NCBI GenBank assembly: GCA_023392205.1
Contig: JAEVZN010000515.1
Location: 1 to 5,152, forward strand
Source of the DNA: Pseudomonadota bacterium
Lineage (GTDB): Bacteria > Pseudomonadota > Alphaproteobacteria > Rhizobiales > Xanthobacteraceae
Length of the DNA: 5,152 nt
Direction of reading: 5' to 3'
Numbering within the stretch: the first letter of the stretch is position 1; every line of letters begins with the position of its first letter. The notes below the pieces were generated by a model, which was not told the origin of the DNA, did not search any database, and worked only from the letters and a program-made list of their open reading frames with translations. Made by a program: the position numbers and the translations under genes. Below are positions 1 through 5,152 of this stretch, piece by piece.

Positions 1-1
1 G

Positions 2-850
2 GCATTGCTGGCGCGGACCGCCGCTGCGGAGGCCGGGTTGAAGACGGCCGTGGACATGGCGGCCGCCCGCGAACGCCGCAGCGACGAGATTGCCGCCATC
101 GCACAGGAGGCGCGCGAGCGTGCGTCCGCCGCCAATGCGGCGGCAAATGCTGCGGCCAATGCTGCAAGCAGCGCCACCGATGCTGCGCAAAAGGCCCAGT
201 CCGATGCGCCGCAGCAGGCCCCCGTCGATATCGACGGGCTGACCGGCCGGATCGCGGCCATCGAAAAGGCGGCCAGTGACAACAAGGCCGAGCTGGCGCG
301 GCTGGCGGCATTACCCGCCGACGATCCGCGCAGCCGCCTCGCCATCGCCGCCATCGCGCTGCGCAACGCCGTCAATAGCGGGATGCCGTTCTCCGCCGAA
401 CTTGCGGCACTGAAATCAATGTCCGCCGACACGGCGCTCATCTCCGCGCTCGAACCCTTCGCATCGGCAGGCGTTCCCGATGCTGCGGCGCTGACCCGCG
501 AATTGTCGCTGACCATGCCCGCCATCTGGAAGGCCGGCCGGACATCCGGTCAGCCGGCCGAAGGCAGTTTCCTGGAGCGCCTGCAGGCCAATGCCGAAAA
601 GATCGTGCGGGTGCGCCCGGCCGGCGAAGTGGAAGGCGACGACGCGGCTGCCGTCACCGCGCGCATCGAAAGCCGCGCCGGCCAGAACGATATTCGCGGG
701 GCACTGGCCGAACTCGAGAAATTGCCGCCCGAGGCGCGCGCGCCGGCCGATGCATGGATCGCGAAAGCCAAAGCCCGCGACAACGCCATCGCCGCGGCGC
801 AGACACTCGCCCAATCCGCCATTGCCGCGCTCGGCAAACCTGCCTCCTGA
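2..850 (+). CDS. Mic60/mitofilin-like inner-membrane protein (COG4223), 3' part only
   Basis: The frame is open from the left edge, so the TTG at position 5 is an internal Leu codon and the true start, with the expected N-terminal membrane anchor, lies outside the window. About 282 residues are visible. The first part is very Ala-rich and charged (coiled-coil-like), with a period-4 Ala-Ala-Ala-Asn run near nt 128-172. The C-terminal part, from nt 569 on, contains FLERLQANAEKIVRVRP, then GDDAAAVTARIESRAGQND and GALAELEKLP, then ADAWIAKAKARDNAIAAAQ. This matches my memory of the conserved mitofilin-like C-terminus of alphaproteobacterial COG4223 proteins. Family knowledge: bacterial Mic60 shapes the inner membrane (intracytoplasmic membranes) and contacts the outer-membrane assembly machinery; its gene normally lies between hemD and hemY. 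It ends 12 bases before hemY, so co-transcription is likely. The Mic60 role is inferred from family and position. Confidence 0.85.
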   Translation, partial: ALLARTAAAEAGLKTAVDMAAARERRSDEIAAIAQEARERASAANAAANAAANAASSATDAAQKAQSDAPQQAPVDIDGLTGRIAAIEKAASDNKAELARLAALPADDPRSRLAIAAIALRNAVNSGMPFSAELAALKSMSADTALISALEPFASAGVPDAAALTRELSLTMPAIWKAGRTSGQPAEGSFLERLQANAEKIVRVRPAGEVEGDDAAAVTARIESRAGQNDIRGALAELEKLPPEARAPADAWIAKAKARDNAIAAAQTLAQSAIAALGKPAS

Positions 851-862
851 GGCCCAACGCCG

Positions 863-2509
863 ATGATCCGCGTCGCATTCTTCCTGCTGGTTGTCGGCCT
901 GCTCGCACTGGGCGTCACCTGGATTGCCGACCGGCCGGGCGAAGTCTCGGTCACCTGGCTCGGCTGGCGGATCGAAACCTCCGTGATGGTGCTGCTGGCC
1001 TTGCTTCTGGGCCTGGTCGCCGGCTGCATTTTCCTCTGGTCGCTGCTGCGCGGATTGCTGCGCGCGCCGTCGCGCATCGGCTCCGCCCTGCGCGAACGCC
1101 GCGATGTGCGGGTCCGGCAGGCGATCGCGCGCGGTCTGATCGCGGTGGGTGCGGGCGATACCCGCGCGGCGAAACGCTATGCCGACGAGACGCGCCGACT
1201 CACTAAGCAGGAGCCGCTGGCGCTCTTGCTGGCGGCGCAGGCCGCGCAGCTTGGCGGCGACCGCGCCGATGCGGAGCGCGCCTTTCGCGAAATGGCCAAT
1301 CACGAGGAGACCCGGCTGCTCGGTTTGCGCGGTCTGTTCATCGAGGCGCAGCGCAATCAGGATGTCGCCAAGGCCAGCCATTATGCCGAACAGGCGGCGA
1401 CACTCGCACCGTCCCTGCCATGGGCGGGACAGGCTGTCTTGCAGATCCGTTCCGCCACCGGCGATTATGCGGGTGCGCTGGAGATGCTCGAGCGCAACCG
1501 CAGCGCAGGCTCGCTCGACCGCGACACCTACAAGCGGCATCGCGCCGTTCTGCTGACGGCACGGGCGCTGGCGCTGGAAGACAAGGATCGCGATACCTCG
1601 CGCGCCCTTGTCTATGAGGCGGTCAAGCTTGCGCCCGATCTCGTGCCGGCGGCCGCGCTCGCGGCGCGCTATCTGGCGGAGAACGGCGAATTGCGCAAAG
1701 CCTCGCGCATGATCGAGAAGGCGTGGCAGCAGGGGCCGCATCCCGATCTCGCAGCGACCAAGGCCTATCTCCGATGCGGCGATTCGCCGCGCGACCGGCT
1801 GACCCGCGCGCGCAAGCTGGCCGGCCTGATGCCGGCGCATCTCGAAAGCGCGCTGGCGCTCGGCCGGGCCGGGATCGACGCGCGCGACTTCACGGTGGCG
1901 CGCCGCGCCCTGCAGCCTTTCCTCGCGCAGCCGACCCAGCGCGTGGCGTTGATGATGGCGGCTCTGGAAAAGGCCGAATCGTCGGACGAGGGCCGGGCGC
2001 GCGAATGGACCGCGCGCGCCGTGCATGCCGCGCGCGATCCGGCCTGGACGGCGGACGGCTTTGTGTCCGATCGCTGGCTGCCGATCTCGCCGGTGAGCGG
2101 ACGCCTCGACGCATTCGAATGGCGCGCGCCGCTGGCCGAACTCGCATCCGCGCCCGCTTCCGCCGACATCGCCGCCGAGGCCGAGCCCGAACAGCCCGAG
2201 GCGCGTCCGATGATCGAGGTGACGCCCGCGCGGCCGCCTGAACCCGAAACGCCGCCCGAGGCGGCTCTCGAACCGCCGCCGCCTGCGCCGCCGGCACCTC
2301 CTGCGCCACCCGCAGCCCCGGTGCAGAAGAGCCCTGCGGATTCCCGGCCTGCCACCGAGCCGCGCAAGCCTGCCATCGCACGTCCGGAAAATGTGGTGCC
2401 GATCGCGCATGTGCCGGACGATCCCGGCCCCGATCCGGACGCCGAGCGCGAACCGCTCACCGAACCCTCCGCGCCGCGACCGGGCTGGAACCGGCTGTTT
2501 TCGCTGTAG
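863..2509 (+). CDS. hemY: HemY, TPR-containing inner-membrane protein of the heme operon
   Basis: Complete 548-residue protein starting at ATG 863, with a GAGG element (849-852) 10 bases upstream that overlaps the stop codon of the preceding gene. Two membrane segments (about residues 4-21 and 41-62) flank a short loop with GEVSVTWLGWRIETS, the typical HemY N-terminal signature. Then follow helical TPR-like repeats (about 90-385), including the conserved LLGLRGLFIEAQR, and a block at 392-420 (DPAWTADGFVSDRW...SPVSGRLDAFEW) strongly conserved in alphaproteobacterial HemY. The C-terminus from about 430 is a Pro/Ala/Glu-rich linker (Pro-Ala repeats at 470-488) ending in WNRLFSL. This makes it longer than the roughly 400-residue enterobacterial HemY. 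Known of the family: a membrane scaffold-type protein linked to late heme synthesis. It is not the Bacillus HemY protoporphyrinogen oxidase, and there is no FAD-binding motif. Its exact molecular role is not settled. Confidence 0.93.
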   Translation: MIRVAFFLLVVGLLALGVTWIADRPGEVSVTWLGWRIETSVMVLLALLLGLVAGCIFLWSLLRGLLRAPSRIGSALRERRDVRVRQAIARGLIAVGAGDTRAAKRYADETRRLTKQEPLALLLAAQAAQLGGDRADAERAFREMANHEETRLLGLRGLFIEAQRNQDVAKASHYAEQAATLAPSLPWAGQAVLQIRSATGDYAGALEMLERNRSAGSLDRDTYKRHRAVLLTARALALEDKDRDTSRALVYEAVKLAPDLVPAAALAARYLAENGELRKASRMIEKAWQQGPHPDLAATKAYLRCGDSPRDRLTRARKLAGLMPAHLESALALGRAGIDARDFTVARRALQPFLAQPTQRVALMMAALEKAESSDEGRAREWTARAVHAARDPAWTADGFVSDRWLPISPVSGRLDAFEWRAPLAELASAPASADIAAEAEPEQPEARPMIEVTPARPPEPETPPEAALEPPPPAPPAPPAPPAAPVQKSPADSRPATEPRKPAIARPENVVPIAHVPDDPGPDPDAEREPLTEPSAPRPGWNRLFSL

Positions 2510-2553
2510 GTCGCACGTGCCGGCCTTGTGGCCGCGGCGGGCGCTCACAATCC

Positions 2554-2582
2554 TTGTAAATGAGGGCCCGGGCCGCTATCAG
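2554..2582 (+). promoter_or_regulatory. Candidate promoter of tRNA-Thr
   Basis: A -35-like TTGTAA (2554-2559) and a -10-like TATCAG (2577-2582) are separated by 17 bases. This would start transcription near 2589, about 18 bases before the mature tRNA end. The -10 matches the consensus at four of six positions, so the call is tentative. It fits the need for a separate promoter after hemY. Confidence 0.3.
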
Positions 2583-2606
2583 AGCGCCGTGCCGCAACGC
2601 GGTTCA

Positions 2607-2681
2607 GCCGGCGTAGCTCAGTGGTAGAGCATCCGCTTCGTAAGCGGGTGGTCGGGGGTTCAAATCCCTCCGCCGGCACCA
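2607..2681 (+). tRNA. tRNA-Thr (anticodon CGU), CCA encoded
   Basis: A full cloverleaf can be drawn by hand. The acceptor stem is GCCGGCG (2607-2613) with CGCCGGC (2671-2677). The D stem is GCTC/GAGC (2616-2619/2627-2630) around AGTGGTA. The anticodon stem is TCCGC/GCGGG (2632-2636/2644-2648) with one U-G pair at its outer end. The loop TTCGTAA places CGT at 2639-2641, which reads the Thr codon ACG. The variable loop has five bases, and the T stem GGGGG/CCCTC (2654-2658/2666-2670) encloses TTCAAAT. The discriminator base is A2678, followed by genomic CCA. The gene lies about 100 bases after hemY. A decayed integrase begins about 230 bases downstream, and the 3' half of a tRNA gene is the classic attachment site for such recombinases. 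Confidence 0.97.
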
Positions 2682-2908
2682 CTTCTTTACAATCAAAGAT
2701 TGGTTCGGAATGCACCGGAGTGTGTTTCCGTGCAATTTCCGGACGCAAGGGGGGGAGCGATTGATCGTCCGTCCTCTTGAACCGTCGTTACACCGCGGTT
2801 GCGTCTATTGCTCGAGCGGTCTAGTCCGAATCTAACGTCAGGGTGCGCGCGCATGTCCACCACGTATCGTTAAGACCGCGAAATGCGAGCACTCTCGATC
2901 CGGAGACA
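2682..2908. other. Non-coding spacer between tRNA-Thr and integrase remnant
   Basis: I see no gene here. Reading the minus strand on from the integrase remnant gives frames full of stops and nothing resembling the recombinase catalytic domain. A short hairpin CAATC-AAA-GATTG (2690-2702) follows the tRNA but has no T run. No second copy of the tRNA 3' end was noticed here or elsewhere in the window. The stretch probably contains the junction where the rest of the integrase was lost. Confidence 0.5.
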
Positions 2909-3402
2909 TTACCCTCCAAAGGCACAGGTCACACGTTTTGTCGGCATTGTTGGCGGCCGGATGTTTAGGTCCTCAGCCGCGAGTGCAAGCGCAGCGGCGA
3001 GAACCATCTTGGCCTTGTTTGCTGATCGGCTTCCGACTTGCACCGAAAGTAGCTTATGCACGACCGAATGTGCGCTGTACCGAGGTCCTGCAGTCGCACC
3101 TTGCCAAGTAACGCGTCGAAGCGTGCTCCGTCGAACAAAGTGCCCTTCATCGTGTGCTGCCGGCGTTGCTCCTTGGTGCCGATCAGAAGCGGGCCATTAA
3201 TCAGCTTCACGAATTCCTTGTAACCCGCGATTGTTCGCACCTTGACCTCACCCTCTCGGTTTGCGAGCCATCGCTCGATGATTGTCCGCACCGTGATCGA
3301 CTTATTTTCGGTGATATACGATCCGGTTCCGATCTCGGTGATGATCTGATTTCGGCGTTCCTGGGCATCACGCGCCCGCTCGAAGGGTGGTCGGGGTCGG
3401 AA
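2909..3402 (-). pseudogene. Degenerate tyrosine-recombinase (phage/island integrase), core-binding part only
   Basis: Reading leftwards from an in-frame stop at 3403-3405, the frame gives ERARDAQERRNQIITEIG, then ITVRTIIERWLANREGEVKVRT and TLFDGARFDALLGKVRLQDL, then GTAHIRS. This is typical of the N-terminal core-binding (SAM-like) region of alphaproteobacterial site-specific integrases. After Ser (3061-3063) the frame turns to nonsense and stops near 2965. A one-base shift restores a sensible sequence, HKLLSVQVGSRSANKAKMVL then AAALALAAEDLNIRPPTMPT, running to a stop at 2909-2911. The break fits loss of one G from a Trp codon (TGG to TG at 3059-3060). Similarity fades after about 2939, and the catalytic domain with its Arg-His-Arg-Tyr residues is absent. 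The start is also lost: a stop sits at 3403, and the GTG at 3289-3291 is internal. It cannot be an active recombinase. The assignment to integrase is from memory of the family; subfamily unknown. Confidence 0.82.
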
Positions 3403-3408
3403 CTAGGG

Positions 3409-3446
3409 CCGCACGAACGTGCGGAGAGGGTTCGTGCGCGCGCACG
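3409..3446. repeat. Cluster of two perfect palindromes sharing a CGTGCG core
   Basis: CCGCACG-AA-CGTGCGG (3409-3424) is a perfect 7-base inverted repeat around two bases. Eight bases later CGTGCGCGCGCACG (3433-3446) is a perfect 14-base palindrome. The motif CGTGCG or its complement thus occurs four times within 38 bases. No T run follows on either strand, so this is not an ordinary terminator. It lies directly upstream, in the sense of the minus-strand integrase, of the integrase remnant. Its function is unknown: a protein-binding site, a structured recombination site, or chance in GC-rich DNA. Confidence 0.6.
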
Positions 3447-3749
3447 CGTAGAGGTGAGAAGCTAGGGGAGTAGCCTTACCCCACGCTCGCCGGTCCCACC
3501 GGTCATGGAGTATTCTCTCCCGACAACGCTTGCGATCACGCAGCATATTGCGGCTAGCCTCGCGGCTTAAGAAGAGGCATTTACTGGCGAGGTAGGTACG
3601 TTGCGTTTTCGCACTAACTGTTGATGCATCACAGGTCAGCCCGTTGTCGCGGCAGCTGCCTATTTATTTAGGGCGATCGTGCATTCAATTCGGATGGAAC
3701 TCAGCTCAATTTCACATCGAAATTAACTTACGCCTACCATCACGGGGTG

Positions 3750-3763
3750 CCCTGATCATCCGA
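3750..3763. repeat. Imperfect direct repeat, copy 1
   Basis: CCCTGATCATCCGA matches 3845-3858 at 13 of 14 positions in the same orientation, 95 bases apart. The pair brackets the short stretch downstream of the amidohydrolase gene. Both copies contain the palindrome TGATCA. This could be a chance match or the trace of a small insertion. Confidence 0.4.
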
Positions 3764-3786
3764 GCCCCTCAGCGCAATACACGAAA

Positions 3787-3802
3787 GCGGCAGATAAGCC
3801 GC
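3787..3802 (-). terminator. Weak terminator-like hairpin downstream of the amidohydrolase gene
   Basis: On the minus strand GCGGC-TTATCT-GCCGC forms a 5-base stem, with a possible G-U pair extending it. It is followed by TTTC, about 60 bases after the amidohydrolase stop codon. The stem and T run are both short, so this is only a candidate. Confidence 0.25.
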
Positions 3803-3844
3803 CATTACGCGTGATACTTTTGCCGTCTGAGCTGGTCTCAACAT

Positions 3845-3858
3845 CCCTGATCATTCGA
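3845..3858. repeat. Imperfect direct repeat, copy 2
   Basis: CCCTGATCATTCGA is the second copy of the repeat at 3750-3763, with one mismatch. It ends four bases before the amidohydrolase stop codon region. Confidence 0.4.
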
Positions 3859-3862
3859 CGAC

Positions 3863-4867
3863 CTACGGAGCCAATTTAAGAAGACGGTCCGCGTTGCCAT
3901 GCGCAAACTTTTCTAGGTCGTCGCCCGACAGCAGAAGGCCGCTCAGAAACGCGCGACCATCCTCGTTGCTGGCATATGGGTAATCGACCGAAAAAAGAAG
4001 TCGGTCGATGCCGAAGGTTTCAAGCGCGGCGGTAAAGGGCGGATTGGTGAAAAAGCCTGATGACGTCACGTAAACCTGGTCCGTGATTGTCTTGGATAGC
4101 GACCGGCTCAGATAGGACAGATCGGTCGAGAACTGATGTTCGCAGCGCGCGAGCATGGCCGGCAATCCCTCGCCCATATGGCCGATGATCCAGTTTAGCT
4201 TTGGATACTTGTCCATGACGCCGCCGATCGCGAGGCGCATGACATGCAGCGCAGTCTCGTAATGCCAGCCCCAGCCAAAGGTGGCCAATCCGAAATTTAT
4301 TTTCGGCGCGAAGCCTTCATAATACGCCTTGCGCACCTCTGCAGGTGGCATGCCCGGGTGAATATAGAGGGGCACGCCGAGCGTCTCGGCCCGTGCCAGA
4401 AGCGGCGCGAATTTCGGATTGTCGAGAAAAGATCCGCGCACCATGCCGCTGATCAAGGCCCCCTTGAAACCGAATTCCGTGACGGTGCGTTCCAGTTCGT
4501 CGGCCGCGGCATCGGGAATGCTCGACGGCAGATGCGCGAAGGCGGCGAAGCGATCGGGATATTCTGCGATCTTTCTCGCGAATTCGTCGTTAAAGGCGCG
4601 CGCGAAGGCGATGGCTTCGCGTCCCTCGAACAGGTCCGCGCTGGCGCCGATATGATTGCCGGCCTTCGACAGCACCTGAACGGTGATGCCGTTTCTGTCC
4701 ATGTCGGCAATCCGCGCCTCGCCCATGTCGACGATCTTGGGCGCGACGTTGCGAACCACGGCCGGCAAGTCGTCATCACTGGCGACGTTGGCGGTCAGTG
4801 GTCTGGACGCCGAGAACCCGGGCATGACCGGCAGGCTGAAATGTTCTTCAATCGTGACAATGCGCAT
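3863..4867 (-). CDS. Amidohydrolase_2 / ACMSD-superfamily metal-dependent hydrolase or decarboxylase
   Basis: A 334-residue protein starting at the ATG at 4865-4867 (MRIVTIEEHFSLP), where members of this family begin. The N-terminal metal motif is Glu-x-His (E7, H9 in IEEHF) in place of the His-x-His of classic ACMSD. Other expected metal or active-site positions are present: H170 (YIHPGMPP), H230 with E233 (GHMGEGLP) and D295 (LFSVDYPYAS). The set Glu, His, His, His, Asp resembles gamma-resorcylate decarboxylase-type enzymes, which act on carboxylated aromatics, so decarboxylation or hydrolysis of a cyclic or aromatic acid in the cytoplasm is plausible. The substrate is not predictable. The frame stays open upstream to a GTG at 4946-4948, giving 27 extra residues without family character. 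A GAGAG element precedes that GTG while the chosen ATG lacks a clear Shine-Dalgarno, so the longer form is possible. The gene is divergent from a solute-binding protein gene. Confidence 0.88.
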   Translation of the reverse strand: MRIVTIEEHFSLPVMPGFSASRPLTANVASDDDLPAVVRNVAPKIVDMGEARIADMDRNGITVQVLSKAGNHIGASADLFEGREAIAFARAFNDEFARKIAEYPDRFAAFAHLPSSIPDAAADELERTVTEFGFKGALISGMVRGSFLDNPKFAPLLARAETLGVPLYIHPGMPPAEVRKAYYEGFAPKINFGLATFGWGWHYETALHVMRLAIGGVMDKYPKLNWIIGHMGEGLPAMLARCEHQFSTDLSYLSRSLSKTITDQVYVTSSGFFTNPPFTAALETFGIDRLLFSVDYPYASNEDGRAFLSGLLLSGDDLEKFAHGNADRLLKLAP

Positions 4868-5047
4868 TTTCGAGGAGCCAACCGTTGTCGGAGAATTAAT
4901 CTCGGAAGGTCGCCGGACACTATGTGATGCGTCCTGCAATTCAAGCACGATCTGAACTCTCGCTTGCTTGCGGGCTCAGCGCTGATGCACAATGCGAAAC
5001 GTCGCTTCGGCGGTACTCAATTCACGATTTCTGTTTGGAGATGTTTG
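4868..5047. promoter_or_regulatory. Divergent intergenic region with a 10-base palindrome
   Basis: This 180-base gap must carry the promoters of both flanking genes. TCAGCGCTGA (4976-4985) is a perfect palindrome near its middle and could be an operator for a shared regulator. A very tentative plus-strand promoter is TTGCTT (4964-4969) and CACAAT (4988-4993) with 18 bases between; the palindrome would then lie in the spacer. No regulator gene is in the window. Confidence 0.35.
5037..5040 (+). promoter_or_regulatory. Ribosome binding site of the binding-protein gene
   Basis: GGAG lies 7 bases before the ATG at 5048. The spacing supports that start over the out-of-frame ATG at 5041, which directly abuts the GGAG. 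Confidence 0.6.
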
Positions 5048-5152
5048 ATGCGGCGGTTCGACTTCTCAATTGGTTGCTGCGTGGTGGCAATACTCGCGAT
5101 GGTCGGTCAGGCTCAGGCTCAGGAGCGCTTTCCGTCTCGTTCGGTGCAGATG
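5048..5152 (+). CDS. TctC/Bug-type periplasmic solute-binding protein, N-terminus only
   Basis: The 35 codons up to the right edge read MRRFDFSIGCCVVAIL then AMVGQAQAQERFPSRSVQM. This is a Sec signal peptide: basic MRR, a hydrophobic core at about residues 8-20, and Ala-Gln-Ala before a likely cleavage after A24. The mature start ERFPSRSVQM resembles the (Y/F)PSRPV(R/K) opening of Bug proteins, the binding subunits of tripartite tricarboxylate transporters, which continue with IVPF..GG. That continuation lies beyond the window. The role would be to capture a carboxylate-type solute in the periplasm. The gene is divergent from the amidohydrolase gene, which suggests the two serve one substrate. 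Only the signal peptide and about 11 mature residues are seen, so the family call is moderate. Confidence 0.7.
   Translation, partial: MRRFDFSIGCCVVAILAMVGQAQAQERFPSRSVQM

Larger units (their letters stand above)
3403..3862. other. Gene-poor region between integrase remnant and amidohydrolase
   Basis: This stretch of about 460 bases holds no coding region that I can support. It is visibly less GC-rich than the hemY region, and stops interrupt every frame I read. It contains the palindrome cluster at 3409-3446, a small inverted repeat CCGGT-CCC-ACCGG (3491-3501 area), an imperfect direct repeat near 3750 and 3845, and a weak hairpin after the amidohydrolase gene. It may be decayed element DNA, but no transposase or phage gene is recognisable. 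Confidence 0.5.

Noticed and set aside
2521..2534. Hairpin CGGCC-TTGT-GGCCG after hemY as a terminator
   Set aside because: The stem is only five base pairs and no T run follows. Such short inverted repeats are common in GC-rich DNA.
416..2548. A 710-codon open frame on the minus strand opposite mic60 and hemY
   Set aside because: It lies antisense to two recognisable genes. Its Arg-rich, repetitive product is typical of the antisense frame of GC-rich coding DNA, and no family is recognisable in it.
2690..2702. Hairpin CAATC-AAA-GATTG after the tRNA as a terminator
   Set aside because: The stem is short and AT-rich, and it is followed by GTTCGG rather than a T run.
3154..3465. A 103-codon plus-strand open frame
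   Set aside because: It is antisense to the integrase remnant and runs through the palindromes. The integrase reading on the other strand has clear family character.
3486..3500. Possible degenerate copy of the tRNA 3' end (CTCGCCGGTCCCACC) as a second attachment site
   Set aside because: Only a six-base core matches without gaps, and the rest needs gaps and mismatches. It does not meet the standard for an attachment-site repeat.
3409..3530. Group II intron-like structure suggested by stacked palindromes
   Set aside because: I could not identify a credible domain V or any reverse-transcriptase coding remnant on either strand.
3505..3570. Small plus-strand open frame of 21 codons (MEYSLPTTLAITQ...)
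   Set aside because: No ribosome binding site precedes it and there is no family resemblance. Its length is expected by chance.

Overview
The window looks like a high-GC alphaproteobacterial chromosome, most likely a Rhizobiales member close to Bradyrhizobium/Rhodopseudomonas. The evidence is the pairing of a Mic60/mitofilin-type gene with an alphaproteobacterial-type hemY, followed by tRNA-Thr, plus a TctC/Bug-type binding protein next to an amidohydrolase. The taxon is inferred from recognised protein families; no database search was possible.

Layout. Positions 2-850 hold the 3' part of a mic60-like (COG4223) membrane protein gene whose start lies left of the window. A 12-base gap separates it from a complete hemY (863-2509). 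In this lineage the two genes normally close the heme cluster hemC-hemD-mic60-hemY. A tRNA-Thr(CGU) gene with encoded CCA lies at 2607-2681, behind a plausible promoter of its own.

From about 2682 to 3862 the sequence turns visibly less GC-rich and mostly non-coding. The only recognisable gene there is a wreck of a tyrosine-recombinase (integrase) on the minus strand (2909-3402). It has the core-binding region only, is broken by a one-base frameshift, and has no catalytic domain. This is best read as the scar of an integrative element that used the tRNA-Thr gene as its target. A cluster of perfect palindromes (3409-3446) sits just behind the integrase fragment. The rest, up to 3862, holds only a weak terminator-like hairpin and a short direct repeat.

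The right end carries a divergent pair. On the minus strand is a complete metal-dependent amidohydrolase_2/ACMSD-superfamily gene (3863-4867). On the plus strand is the first 35 codons of a TctC/Bug-type periplasmic solute-binding protein (5048 to the edge). Such pairs commonly serve uptake and breakdown of an organic or aromatic acid, but the substrate cannot be told from this sequence. The roughly 180-base shared upstream region contains a perfect 10-base palindrome that could be an operator.

I found no convincing new biological system. The most informative features are the decayed integrase at the tRNA and the amidohydrolase/binding-protein pair to its right, which may be retained cargo of the lost element or simply the original chromosome.
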